Shown here: positions 53,980-63,856 of the stretch, piece by piece
Position numbering within the stretch: the first letter of the stretch is position 1
How the letters are laid out: every line of letters starts with the position of its first letter
Assembly: GCF_003340495.1 (NCBI RefSeq)
Contig: NZ_QASA01000001.1
Coordinates: forward strand, 5,022,001-5,086,000
Direction: 5' to 3'
DNA from: Adhaeribacter pallidiroseus
Lineage (GTDB): Bacteria > Bacteroidota > Bacteroidia > Cytophagales > Hymenobacteraceae
DNA length: 64,000 nt
The notes under the pieces: generated by a model
Told to the model about the DNA's origin: nothing
The model's database searches: none
The model's input: the letters and a program-made list of their open reading frames with translations, nothing else
Made by a program: the position numbers and the translations under genes

Positions 53980-56382
53980 TTACTCACTCCGCAAAGCCTC
54001 TACGGGATTTGCCAGAGCTGCTTTTAAAGCTTGGAAGCTCATAGTAATAAAAGCAATCACTAACACCAGTGTTACGGCTGCACCAAACATCCACCAGGTA
54101 ATGCTTATCCGATAAGTAAAGGCTTGCAACCATTGCTGCATGATGTACCAGGCAAAGGGCATTGCTACCAAGCCAGCTACCACAATTAATTTTAAAAAAT
54201 CTTTAGACAATAGCACCGCAATGCTGTTTACCGAAGCCCCCAAAATTTTCCGGATGCTGATTTCTTTCGCTTTTTGCGCCGTGGTGTAGGCAACCAAGCC
54301 GTATAAGCCCAAGCAAGCAATTACCAAAGATAACACCGAGAAGTATAAAATTAGTTTAGAGAAACGCTCCTCGGCCTGGTATTGCTTTTGAATAAACAAA
54401 TCCAGAAAATCGTAATCGAACAAAGCCGCCGGAAAGTGCTTGGCCCACACTTTTTCTATTAACGCCAGACTCTGCCTCCCTTCCTGCACATTAATTTTTA
54501 AAGTAATCCGGGCAAAATGCTGGTTCTGGTAATTAATGGCCAAAGGTTCAATGGCTTGATACAACAACTGAAAGTGAAAATCCGGAATAACGCCAACAAC
54601 GGTTCCCGGCTGCCCGTCCAGGGTAAAAGGTTTGCCAATAGCATTTTCGGCCTTTATCCAACCAAATTCTTTTACGGCCCGCTCGTTCAGAATTATTTGT
54701 TGTTGACTGGTATTCGCGGCGCTAGGGGTAAAGTTTTTACCGGCGAGTAATGGAATACCGTACACCCGCAGATAGTTGGCATCGGCGCTAAGGGTGGCGG
54801 TATTAACCGGCAGCGGTTTGCCAGCCAGGTCTATGGTCCAGGATACAGCGGCATCCAGCCCATTCACAATTAAGGAATTAGAAGTAGCCACTCCCGTAAT
54901 AAGCGGGCTGGCAGTTAACTCATTTTTAAAAGCCTCGTATCCCTTAATAACGTTAATGTTGCCGTGTACCCGTAAAAAAAGCAGCCCTTCTTTATCATAA
55001 CCCAGTTTTTTATTTTGGATGTATTGCATCTGCGTGTAAATAATTATTACGCTGGTAATAAGCATTAAACTAATTGCAAATTGCGCGATTACCAATGATC
55101 GACGTAATCGTACTCCCTGCGCACTGGCTCGGAATGCTCCTTTTAAAATACTGGCTGGTTTAAAAGCCGAAAGCACCAAGGCTGGGTAAATACCCGAGAG
55201 CAAGCCTAAAAAAAGAGTAACCCCTGTTAAGAAAAGCAGCAGGTACGGGGAAGCAAACAGCGACCGGTTTTTACCAGTAAGTTGGTAAAAAAAAGGCTCG
55301 ATAAAAAAGGACAAAAACAAAGCTAACAACAGCGCTAGCAAAGCCATAACCACCGATTCGGACAGATACTGGAAGATTAATTGTTTTTTATGAGCTCCTA
55401 CCACTTTTTTAATGCCTACTTCTTTGGCGCGGCCGGTTGCCCGGGCCGTGGCCAGGTTAGTATAGTTAATACCGGCCAGCAGTAAAATAAAAACACCAAT
55501 GGTAGCAAAAGTATACACCTGGTTCTTATCGCCGCTGGGGGCTAGCTCGTTCTGCAGGTGCCCCGAAAGATGAATATCTCGTAAAGGCTGCAAGGCAAAA
55601 GCGGAAATTGCCCGCCCCGGCGCCAACTGTTCGCTGGTGTATTTCGCGTAAAAGCGGCTGATTTTGGCGGAAAAAGCTTTGTTACTGACGCCTGGTTGAA
55701 GCAGTAAGTAGGTGTACAAGCTGCTGTTGCTCCAGTCGTTCCAACCCGCCGGATTGGCTGCCGCAATGGTACTAAAAGAAGCAAGAACCGTAAAGGAGAA
55801 ATGTGCATTCGGGGGCGGATCAGGAGTAATGCCGGTTACTTTATAGCTGGTTCCTTTACCGTCCTTATCGTACATATAAATAGTGAGCGTTTGTCCCACA
55901 GGGTTAGCATTCCCAAAATATTTCCGGGCCGTTGATTCCGTTAATATAACGGAATACGGTTCCTGTAAGGCAGTCGCCGCATGGCCCTGAGTCAGGTGGT
56001 AACTAAAAATTTTAAAAAAAGAAGGCTCGGTGAGCAGAATAGATTCTAGCGTTTGCTGGTTCTGGTGTTGCACCAGTTCTTCCCGGCTATCCATCCGGAC
56101 CGTGTTTTCTATTTCCGCATAATCCTGCTGCAAGGCCTGGGCCATGGGGGCGCCCGTGGCCGCCGATTGAGAAAGTCCGTTTTCCGTTTTAATGGTTTGC
56201 GTTAGCCGGACAATCCGGTTTACATTTTGGTTAAAGGCATCGTAGCTTAACTCATCTTTTACCCACAGAGCAATAAAAGCAAAGCACGTGAGCCCCGCAG
56301 AAAGGCCCACTATATTCAGGAAGGAGTAGGTTTTATCTTTGGCTATCCGCCGCCAGGCCTGCGCGAAATAATAGGGTATCAT
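53980..56382 (-). CDS. FtsX/MacB-type ABC transporter permease
   Basis: 800 aa, last gene of a three-permease tandem on the minus strand. The first helix (FLNIVGLSAGLTCFAFIALW) is at about 22-41, followed by a MacB_PCD domain. The motif AGINYTNLATARATGRAKEVGIKKVVGA marks the centre helix block, and GLYGLVAYTTAQKAKEISIRKILGA marks the last helices. It ends NPVEALRSE. It has no ATPase neighbour. The gap of 99 bp to the preceding permease is larger than between the other two. Confidence 0.93.
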   Translation of the reverse strand: MIPYYFAQAWRRIAKDKTYSFLNIVGLSAGLTCFAFIALWVKDELSYDAFNQNVNRIVRLTQTIKTENGLSQSAATGAPMAQALQQDYAEIENTVRMDSREELVQHQNQQTLESILLTEPSFFKIFSYHLTQGHAATALQEPYSVILTESTARKYFGNANPVGQTLTIYMYDKDGKGTSYKVTGITPDPPPNAHFSFTVLASFSTIAAANPAGWNDWSNSSLYTYLLLQPGVSNKAFSAKISRFYAKYTSEQLAPGRAISAFALQPLRDIHLSGHLQNELAPSGDKNQVYTFATIGVFILLLAGINYTNLATARATGRAKEVGIKKVVGAHKKQLIFQYLSESVVMALLALLLALFLSFFIEPFFYQLTGKNRSLFASPYLLLFLTGVTLFLGLLSGIYPALVLSAFKPASILKGAFRASAQGVRLRRSLVIAQFAISLMLITSVIIIYTQMQYIQNKKLGYDKEGLLFLRVHGNINVIKGYEAFKNELTASPLITGVATSNSLIVNGLDAAVSWTIDLAGKPLPVNTATLSADANYLRVYGIPLLAGKNFTPSAANTSQQQIILNERAVKEFGWIKAENAIGKPFTLDGQPGTVVGVIPDFHFQLLYQAIEPLAINYQNQHFARITLKINVQEGRQSLALIEKVWAKHFPAALFDYDFLDLFIQKQYQAEERFSKLILYFSVLSLVIACLGLYGLVAYTTAQKAKEISIRKILGASVNSIAVLLSKDFLKLIVVAGLVAMPFAWYIMQQWLQAFTYRISITWWMFGAAVTLVLVIAFITMSFQALKAALANPVEALRSE

Positions 56383-56481
56383 AAAAAAACAATTATGGTT
56401 TTTACTCTAATTCTCCATTCAAAAAAACAAGTACCGCTACTACTCTTGCTCCTCCTATAATCCTCCGGAGCCAGGTTCCGG

Positions 56482-58953
56482 TTACTCATTCCGCAAAGCC
56501 TCTACGGGGTTAGCCAAGGCAATTTTAATGGTTTGGGTACTAACCGTTAATAAAGCAATTATTAGTACAATAAAGGCCGGAACAACAAATAGCCAACCGG
56601 TAAGCGGAATCCGGAAAGCGTAATTTTGCAGCCATTCCTGCATACCCCACCAGGCCAGTGGTAAAGCCAGAACATTGGCTATTAAAACCAGCTTCATGTA
56701 ATCTTTAGCTAACAGGAATAAGATGCTGCTCACAGGTGCTCCGAGTACCTTGCGAATGCCAATTTCTTTGGTGCGCTGTGTGGCAGTAAATAAACACAGG
56801 CCAAATAAACCCAGACAAGCCACAAAAATTGCGAAACCCGTAAACAACCCGAAAACGTATCCGAACTGCTGGTCCGTTTGGTATTGTTGGTTAAAAAACT
56901 GATCGAGAAAAAAATACTCGAAGGGGCTGCCGGGAAATAAGTTTTTATAGGTGAGTTCAATTTGCGCAATGGTTTGGTTGAGGTGCGTGCTATTTACTTT
57001 TAAAGCGTAATGCGTTACAGCGCCCAGATTTTCGGTAACGTGAAAAATAAGTGGCGTGTACGCTTCTTTAAGAGATTGTTGGTGAAAATCGCGTACAACA
57101 GTTACTACTTCGTTTTTAAAGTTCTTACCGCTGCCATTCCGCATGAAAATAACCTGCCCAATTGCTTTGGCTGGACTAGAGAATCCGCAGGACCGGACGG
57201 CTGCTTCGTTGAGCATAATAGGTGCTATCTCCCGGGCAGCCATTTGTTTGGCTCTTTCCGGAGTGATTTTTTCTCCCGCCATAACGGTTAAATGAAATTG
57301 ATCGATAAATTCTGGGCCAACGGCCATCGTTGGCCGGTTTACAGCGGCTTCGTTGGGGACATCGGCGCGGTTAAAATAACGCGGCGCCCAATCAATGGCA
57401 ATGCCCGGTACGTTTGAGGTGGCCGTAATGCCGGTAATACCTGGGTAGTGGCTTATTTCTGTTTGAAAGCGCTCGTTTTTTTTGTAAAAAGTTACCTCTT
57501 GTTCCGGCGTTTCCCGCCGGGCTTGCGGAGCAGCAATAATTAAGGTATGGGTAAGGTCGATGCCTAAATCTTTGTGGCGCATGTAATTTAATTGCCGGTA
57601 AACCGTAAAAGTGCCGGCCATTAAAGTAACCGAAACCACAAACTGAAAAATAACCAACGAATGCCGGAGCGTTAACCCCTGACTCAGCTTACCAACCGGC
57701 CCCTTTAGTACTTGCACGGGCTGGTAAGCCGAAAGAACCAGCGCCGGATATATCCCGGCAAGCAATGCACCTACCGTTAACAATCCCAAAAAAGCACCCA
57801 CAAACCAGTATTGCGGCTCTAAGTGAAAAGAACCAGGTATGCCCACTAAGCGGCTAAACCAAGGCAAAGCAATCTGCACCAAACCCAGAGCTAAGGCCGC
57901 ACTGCATAAATTAAGTAACAGCGATTCCAGAAAAAACTGCCGGATTAAGTGTCCCCTTCGCGAACCTAAAACTTTCCGGATGCCTACTTCTTTGGCTCTT
58001 TCGGTAGCCCGGGCGGTAGCCAGGTTAATGTAATTCACATAAGCAATAAGCAAAATGATCCCCGCCATAAAAGTCAGAAACCACACCATTTGGCCGTTAC
58101 CACTCCCGGGTACTTCTTCGGCTAAACGGGAGTATAAGTGAATACGGGTTAAGGGTTGTAAAGAAAGGATTTGTTTGTACCGTAATTTTCCGGTTTGCGC
58201 CGCCAGATTTTGAGTCGTAAATCCGGCTAATTTAGCTTCTAAACGGGCTACCTTCGTATGGGGAGCTACTAAAACGTAGGTGTAAGCCGACCAGGTATTT
58301 GGCCCGCCTTCCTGCCCCGTGACTTGGCGGGAAACCAAAAAACTAAATTTTAAGTGCGAATTAGCGGGCACGTCCTGGCATACCCCCCGCACGGTAACTT
58401 TATAATGATGCCCTTGGTTATGATTATCGAGCGTAAGTACTTTTCCCAGTGGATTCTGCGTACCAAAGTATTTTTCGGCGGCTTTTTCCGTAATAATTAC
58501 GGTATTAGGCTCATTTAACGCCGAAACAGAGCCTTTTATAACCGGAAAGGTAAACAAGCGCAAAAAAGCCGCATCCACAAAAAATAAATCCGATTCGTTA
58601 AAAGCGCGCGGTTCGCCATCTGTTCCTACCGTAGAAACGACACCTCCTAACCAAGGAGCCGCCCGCGTAACTTCTTTTACTTCGGGAAAAGCAGCTTTTA
58701 AAGCAGGTCCGAGCTCGGGCTCCGTTTTGGCGCTTTTTTCAATTAAATCCCCAGCCGTATAGTGTGCTAGTTGCAAGCGGTAAATCCTATCGCTGTTTCC
58801 ATGAAACCGGTCATAACTCCACTCAAAGCTAGTGTACTGCAAAATGAGCAAACACGCCGCCATGCCCAAAGCTAAACCAAAAAGATTTATACCCGATAAA
58901 AACTTGTTCCGCCACAACGTACGAAAAGCTACTTTAAGATAATTGTACCACAT
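56482..58953 (-). CDS. FtsX/MacB-type ABC transporter permease
   Basis: 823 aa. The order is the same as in its neighbours: first helix GINLFGLALGMAACLLILQY (about 20-40), periplasmic domain, AYVNYINLATARATERAKEVGIRKVLGS (about 308-335), second domain, and GLFGLCLFTATQRTKEIGIRKVLGA, ending NPVEALRNE. It begins 27 bp after the preceding permease gene and is probably in one operon with it. The three proteins are diverged paralogues, not recent copies. Confidence 0.93.
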   Translation of the reverse strand: MWYNYLKVAFRTLWRNKFLSGINLFGLALGMAACLLILQYTSFEWSYDRFHGNSDRIYRLQLAHYTAGDLIEKSAKTEPELGPALKAAFPEVKEVTRAAPWLGGVVSTVGTDGEPRAFNESDLFFVDAAFLRLFTFPVIKGSVSALNEPNTVIITEKAAEKYFGTQNPLGKVLTLDNHNQGHHYKVTVRGVCQDVPANSHLKFSFLVSRQVTGQEGGPNTWSAYTYVLVAPHTKVARLEAKLAGFTTQNLAAQTGKLRYKQILSLQPLTRIHLYSRLAEEVPGSGNGQMVWFLTFMAGIILLIAYVNYINLATARATERAKEVGIRKVLGSRRGHLIRQFFLESLLLNLCSAALALGLVQIALPWFSRLVGIPGSFHLEPQYWFVGAFLGLLTVGALLAGIYPALVLSAYQPVQVLKGPVGKLSQGLTLRHSLVIFQFVVSVTLMAGTFTVYRQLNYMRHKDLGIDLTHTLIIAAPQARRETPEQEVTFYKKNERFQTEISHYPGITGITATSNVPGIAIDWAPRYFNRADVPNEAAVNRPTMAVGPEFIDQFHLTVMAGEKITPERAKQMAAREIAPIMLNEAAVRSCGFSSPAKAIGQVIFMRNGSGKNFKNEVVTVVRDFHQQSLKEAYTPLIFHVTENLGAVTHYALKVNSTHLNQTIAQIELTYKNLFPGSPFEYFFLDQFFNQQYQTDQQFGYVFGLFTGFAIFVACLGLFGLCLFTATQRTKEIGIRKVLGAPVSSILFLLAKDYMKLVLIANVLALPLAWWGMQEWLQNYAFRIPLTGWLFVVPAFIVLIIALLTVSTQTIKIALANPVEALRNE

Positions 58954-58980
58954 GGCTTTCTATTTTTAATAAAAGTAACT

Positions 58981-61338
58981 TTACTCGCTGCGCAAGGCAT
59001 TTATCGGGTTAGCTACGGCGGCTTTTATCGCCTGCAAACTAATTGTGAGTAAGGCAATAAATACGGTAGTAGCACCGGCTAAGGCAAAGATTTCCCAGCC
59101 CAAGTTCGTGCGGTAAGCAAAATCCTGAAGCCATTGATGCATGGCCCAGCCTGCCAAGGGCCAGGCAATAATATTAGCCAGTAGTACTAATTTTAAAAAA
59201 TCTTTGGAAAGGAGTGCCACAATTAAGCGCACCGAAGCCCCCAGTACTTTGCGAATGCCTATTTCTTTGGTGCGTTGCTGCACGGTAAAAGTAACCAGGC
59301 CAAACAAGCCCAAGCAGGAAATAAAAATGGAGATAAAAGCAAAACCGGTAGCCAGTTTACTCACCAGCCGATCGTGGCGGTAAATGCGCTCGCAACTTTG
59401 GTCGAGGAAGTGGTATTCAAAAGGCGTGGCTGACTCAAATTGCAGGTGCAGTTTTTGCAGACTGGCAATGGCTTGCGGAGCTTGGCCCGACCGAGTGCGC
59501 ACATAAATCATACGGGCCTCTTGCGGCCGCAGGGTTATCAGAACCGGCATAATAGGATCGTGCAAACTGCTTACGTGAAAATCTTGCACCAAACCAATAA
59601 TTTTACCTTCCTTGCCCTGAAAGCTTAGTTTCTGCCCGACAGGGTGTGGCAGGCCCATAATTTTTAAAGCTTCTTCGTTTACGATATAGCTCAAGCTATC
59701 CGTTGCCAAATGCGGGGAGAAATTTCGTCCTTCTTTTAGCTTTGCGCCCATAGTGGGTATAAAATCAGCATCAGCCTGAATCACCTGGAAAGAAATTATA
59801 TCTCTGGGGTTTTTACCTTCCCAGTTCAGGCTTTGCGATGTAGTAACACTGCCTAGTAATTCCTGGCTCGATTGGGCTACTTTACTTATTCCGGGTTGCG
59901 CCAGTAGTTCGGTGCGGTACGCCTCAAAATGATTTAAAACGCCGCCTGTTCCCTGAAAGTAAATCAGGTTTTCCTGGTTTAAACCCAAATTTTTGTTTTT
60001 CATGTATTGAATTTGCCGGTATACCACCCCCGTAGAAACAATAAGGCCCGTAGAAAGCACAAATTGAAAAACCACCAGTCCTTGCCGCAGAAATCGCGCG
60101 CCGGCGCTTACCTTAATGGTACCTTTTAACACCTGCACCGACTGAAATGCCGATAAAAAAAGTGCCGGATAACTGCCAGCGAGCAAGCTGGTGAATAAGG
60201 TAATGCTTATTACCGTTAAGAAAAAAGCCGGGTTAGTAAACGGAAGACAGATGCTTTTCCCGGTTAGCTGATTAAAAAATGGCAAAGCATACGTTACTAC
60301 GGCCAAAGCAATAACCATCGAAACCAAGGCCAGTAAGAAAGACTCTGTCAGTAATTGACTAATGAGGGAAGTGCGGCTGGCCCCAATTACTTTGCGTACG
60401 CCAACCTCTTTGGCACGCTGTGCCGAGCGGGCTGTGGCCAGGTTCATGAAATTAATGCAGGCTATTAGCAGAATAAAAATGGCTACCACCGAGAATAAAC
60501 GCACGTAAACAATGCGCCCCCCAGCGGGTTGGCCGTTTTCAAACTTATTATATAAATAAAATTGCTTTAACGGCTGCAGCATTAAAGTAGAAATAGATGC
60601 CTTCGCTTGCTTTTTTACAAAATTTTCTATTTTACTGCTCACGGCATTTGCCCCGGCATTATCGTGTAACAACACAAACGTCTGGATAGAGCTGGCCCCC
60701 CAATCGCGCAGCCAATGATTGTTTTGAAACAGCACCTCAAAAGGAAGCACGTACTCAAATTGCAAAGAAGAATTCTTGGGCACATCGCGGAATACACCAG
60801 ATACCACAAACTTGTCTGCATCCCCTATCTGAATTACTTTGCCTAAAGCCTGTGGTACATTTCCGAAGTGTTTTTGGGCAAACGACTGAGAAATAACAAT
60901 GGAAGAAATGTCTTGTAAAACGGTTTTAGCATCGCCAATTAGTAAAGGGAAAGAGAATATTTTAAAAAAGTTGGGATCGGCGAAGTGGCCTTGTTCTTTA
61001 AAAGCTTTTTCGCCTATTTTCAAAATTCGTTCCTGGGCAAAAGAAACCCGCGTAGCATCAACTATTTCGGGGAAATTTTCTTTCAGGGCAGGGGCCAGTA
61101 AGCCTTGGGTATCCGGACCAGTTCTTATCTCGCCGTTTGTAAAATTGAGGTGATGCAGCACCACGTAAAGCCGATCAATCCGTTTATGAAAACCATCGAA
61201 TTGCAACTCATCTACTACCCATAATAAAATAAGCAAGCTAGTAGCCAAGCCCAACGAAAGCCCGGTAATGTTCAGAAAAGAAAAACCTTTTTGCCGCAGC
61301 AGGGTACGACCGGCAATTTTAAAATAATTGTATGGCAT
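58981..61338 (-). CDS. FtsX/MacB-type ABC transporter permease
   Basis: 785 aa, first gene of the tandem. The first helix FLNITGLSLGLATSLLILLW (about 20-40) leads to a periplasmic domain with FFKIFSFPLL; then come ACINFMNLATARSAQRAKEVGVRKVIGA and GLFGLVTFTVQQRTKEIGIRKVLGA, ending NPINALRSE. Upstream (61339-61931) is a long gene-free region that should carry the operon promoter. The substrate is unknown. Confidence 0.93.
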   Translation of the reverse strand: MPYNYFKIAGRTLLRQKGFSFLNITGLSLGLATSLLILLWVVDELQFDGFHKRIDRLYVVLHHLNFTNGEIRTGPDTQGLLAPALKENFPEIVDATRVSFAQERILKIGEKAFKEQGHFADPNFFKIFSFPLLIGDAKTVLQDISSIVISQSFAQKHFGNVPQALGKVIQIGDADKFVVSGVFRDVPKNSSLQFEYVLPFEVLFQNNHWLRDWGASSIQTFVLLHDNAGANAVSSKIENFVKKQAKASISTLMLQPLKQFYLYNKFENGQPAGGRIVYVRLFSVVAIFILLIACINFMNLATARSAQRAKEVGVRKVIGASRTSLISQLLTESFLLALVSMVIALAVVTYALPFFNQLTGKSICLPFTNPAFFLTVISITLFTSLLAGSYPALFLSAFQSVQVLKGTIKVSAGARFLRQGLVVFQFVLSTGLIVSTGVVYRQIQYMKNKNLGLNQENLIYFQGTGGVLNHFEAYRTELLAQPGISKVAQSSQELLGSVTTSQSLNWEGKNPRDIISFQVIQADADFIPTMGAKLKEGRNFSPHLATDSLSYIVNEEALKIMGLPHPVGQKLSFQGKEGKIIGLVQDFHVSSLHDPIMPVLITLRPQEARMIYVRTRSGQAPQAIASLQKLHLQFESATPFEYHFLDQSCERIYRHDRLVSKLATGFAFISIFISCLGLFGLVTFTVQQRTKEIGIRKVLGASVRLIVALLSKDFLKLVLLANIIAWPLAGWAMHQWLQDFAYRTNLGWEIFALAGATTVFIALLTISLQAIKAAVANPINALRSE

Positions 61339-61931
61339 AGTCGTAGCATTTTTAAAATATCGGAACCATGGGTATACCGGCTACCAACGTTACTTTTTAC
61401 CTGGGTCTGAATTATTACAAATTCCGGTAGGTATTAGCGCAGGCTACAAACTTTGCATCCTGTAACTTATTCCTTCTATAAGTAGCCGTAATAAAAATGC
61501 CAGATATTTATCTATCTATATAGCAGCAAGTTACCTTAAAATACCCCGTAATAAAGATTAGCTGATTGTCCGGTATTGATACAAACTCTGTTCGCTTTTG
61601 CAACAACCCAGAATAGGTATAAAGAGGTGTAACAGATACCTCTGCTTTTACCCAAAACAATAAAAGAAAGAAGGTCCAGGCGGTAAGAAGTAACTACTTT
61701 TTGCAGGAATTTTCAGGTACGTTACCTGTAATAAAAAGAAAAATCCGGTTTTTCGCCCTATTCTACATTATTTTAAAATAAATGCTATATTCGCTAATCC
61801 TATCATATTAAAGAAGTTAGCGGCAGGTTTAGGATTTCAGAGTTACCCAGTTTAATTAAAAGTTAACCGCAGGGTCGACCTTACTGCTTAACGGTTATCT
61901 CATTTATTCAATATTTCAAATATAAATAAAT
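61339..61931. other. 593-bp divergent intergenic region
   Basis: It lies between the permease operon (-) and the alpha/beta hydrolase (+). I see no gene, repeat family or clear operator; a short TATCTATCTATATAG tract near 61509 is the only patterned sequence. AGTTAACCGC near 61862 resembles half of the ECF motif but lacks the second block at N13. Confidence 0.4.
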
Positions 61932-62771
61932 ATGGAAACCAACGTACAATCCGCAACCTCTACTTTTACCACGCCTGATGGACTGCATGTTTTTTACCGC
62001 CGCTGGGAAGCGGCTGGTAGCCCCAAAGCGCTTATGGTTCTGGTGCACGGCTTTAATTCCCACAGCGGCTACTTTCAGTGGGTAGCAGAACAGTTAACCG
62101 AAAGCAACTTTAAAACCTACGCCCTCGACTTGCGCGGCCGGGGTAAATCCGACGGAGAACGCTATTACATTCCGGATTATAACGACTTGCTCGCTGACAT
62201 TGACCAATTGGTAAACCTGGCTCAGGAGGCCCACCCGGGTTTACCTACCTTCTTGTTGGGGCACAGCGCCGGGGGGGTGCTTAGTTCCGTTTATACTTTA
62301 AAGCATCAAAACAAGCTCCGCGGATTTATTTGCGAAAGCTTTGCGTTTCAGGTACCGGCTCCGGATTTTGTTTTGGCGGTATTAAAAGGCATTAGCCACA
62401 TTGCTCCGCACGCCCACGTATTAAAATTAAAAAACGAAGATTTTTCCCGCGATTCTTCGGTGGTAGAAGCCATGAACCACGATCCGCTCATTGCGCACGA
62501 AGTGCAACCAACTAAAACCGTACAACAATTGGTCTTGGCCGATGAGCGACTGAAAGCCGAAATGCCTGCGATTAACTTGCCTTTGTTGATTCTGCACGGC
62601 ACCCTGGACAAAGCCACCAAGCCCAGCGGCAGCCAATATTTTTACGACACGGCCGGTTCGCTAGACAAATCTTTGAAACTATACGAAGGCCATTACCACG
62701 ACTTGCTGAACGACCTGGATAAAGAAGTAGTAATGGCCGATATTCTGCATTGGTTAAACAGCCGCGTGTAA
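61932..62771 (+). CDS. Alpha/beta-hydrolase, monoglyceride-lipase-like
   Basis: 279 aa, no signal peptide, so probably cytoplasmic. Hydrolase motifs are LMVLVHGFNSHSGYF (oxyanion His-Gly), the nucleophile elbow LLGHSAGG with S112, the acid region LILHGTLDKATKPSG (Asp), and the late His in LYEGHYHDLLNDL. The layout with LDLRGRGKSDGER resembles serine aminopeptidase/monoacylglycerol lipase-type enzymes (hydrolase_4). A likely substrate is a lipid monoester, but other esters are possible. Confidence 0.88.
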   Translation: METNVQSATSTFTTPDGLHVFYRRWEAAGSPKALMVLVHGFNSHSGYFQWVAEQLTESNFKTYALDLRGRGKSDGERYYIPDYNDLLADIDQLVNLAQEAHPGLPTFLLGHSAGGVLSSVYTLKHQNKLRGFICESFAFQVPAPDFVLAVLKGISHIAPHAHVLKLKNEDFSRDSSVVEAMNHDPLIAHEVQPTKTVQQLVLADERLKAEMPAINLPLLILHGTLDKATKPSGSQYFYDTAGSLDKSLKLYEGHYHDLLNDLDKEVVMADILHWLNSRV

Positions 62772-62829
62772 GACGGCAGGCGCCAACAAATAATTACCGT
62801 TCAAATAATTGAGGAAAACCCTGGTACAG

Positions 62830-63645
62830 ATGAAGTTATGTCAGCTACTTGCTCTTTCTCGGGCCTTGGTAGTACTTCCCACCTGGCTGGCGGCGTTGGC
62901 CCAATCATCTCCGCAGCCCCGGAAGGCGCTTATTTGCTTAAGGTATGATGATGGTTTGGAGAGCCACCTGACTACCGCTATTCCGCAACTAAATTCTTTT
63001 AATTTAAAAGCCACCTTTTTTCTGAATGCCATTAAAGGCTCCGCGGAAGTAATAGGCCAGGCCTCGCCAGCTTTACTGGGCTGGAAGAAGGCCGCGCAGC
63101 AAGGGCATGAGTTGGGAAACCACACGTTATCTCACCCTTGCCCTACGGCGTTGGGCTGGCCACAGGAAGTAGCCATTGAAGCTTACGCGACGGAGCAAAT
63201 CTTACAAGAGGTGCGGACACTAGATGCTTTGTTAGATCTGATTGATACTCAGAAAACGCTTCGTGCCTTTGCCTATCCTGGCCACAACACCCTGGTAGCA
63301 AGTCAGGATTATTCTTTCCGGTTACAAAAAGAAGAATTGGTTCAGTATGGCCGTACGGGTGGGAACAGAAACAGTGTAATCAAAAAATTTTAAAATTTGA
63401 ACCCTTTGCAGGTGCCCAGTTGGCTAGTGGAAGCAGGTACGGCCGCCGCAGAACTAAACGCCTACGCGGAGCAAGCGAAAACTGCGGGAGGCATGGCCGT
63501 TTATTCATACAAAGGCATTGGCGGCCAGTTTTTTTAAATTTCGAAGCAAGCGCATCAGGCATTCTTGCTGTACCTGCGCGCCAACCAGCCATACTACCAG
63601 GTTATTACTTTTTCCGAAACAATGAAACTAGTTTCCGCTCGGTAA
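62830..63645 (+). pseudogene. Polysaccharide deacetylase (NodB-type) pseudogene with two in-frame stops
   Basis: The frame can start at a TTG (62809) but ATG 62830 gives a good signal peptide (MKLCQLLALSRALVVLPTWLAALAQ). The NodB motifs ICLRYDDG (Asp pair) and GHELGNHTLSHP (metal His pair) are intact, as is AFAYPGHN. In-frame TAA stops at 63391-63393 and 63535-63537 interrupt it, yet the later codons (LNPLQVPSWLVEAG, YSYKGIGGQFF, ISKQAHQAFLLYLR) are those expected of the family to a third stop at 63643. Both inner stops lie in AT-rich TTTAAATTT-type sequence. The first fragment (about 188 aa) may still fold. It starts 59 bp after the alpha/beta hydrolase. Confidence 0.75.
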
Positions 63646-63728
63646 CTTCTTGCTGCGAGCCTCAACCATGCGCCGGATTTAAGCCGAACAAGCCTCCTTT
63701 TACCAATAACCCAACGACTAAACTACTG

Positions 63729-63790
63729 CTTCACAATAAAGTACAAGATTTGTAAAAATTTGCTTCCAAGTCTTGTACTTTATTCTGAAG
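63729..63790. terminator. Bidirectional terminator-like hairpin
   Basis: CTTCACAATAAAGTACAAGA (63729-63748) pairs with 63771-63790 with one mismatch. It lies between the deacetylase pseudogene (+) and the partial gene at 63857 (-). Confidence 0.6.
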
Positions 63791-63856
63791 CAGCCTTGCC
63801 TTAGTAATCTGGTCGCCAGATAAATATAGTACCAACAGTTGCGTTGAGAATAACGA

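Noticed and set aside
41930-63537. Reassignment of TAA to a sense codon
   Set aside because: Three in-frame TAA codons are tempting, but TAA is the normal stop of most genes here, so nonsense mutation or sequence error is far more likely.
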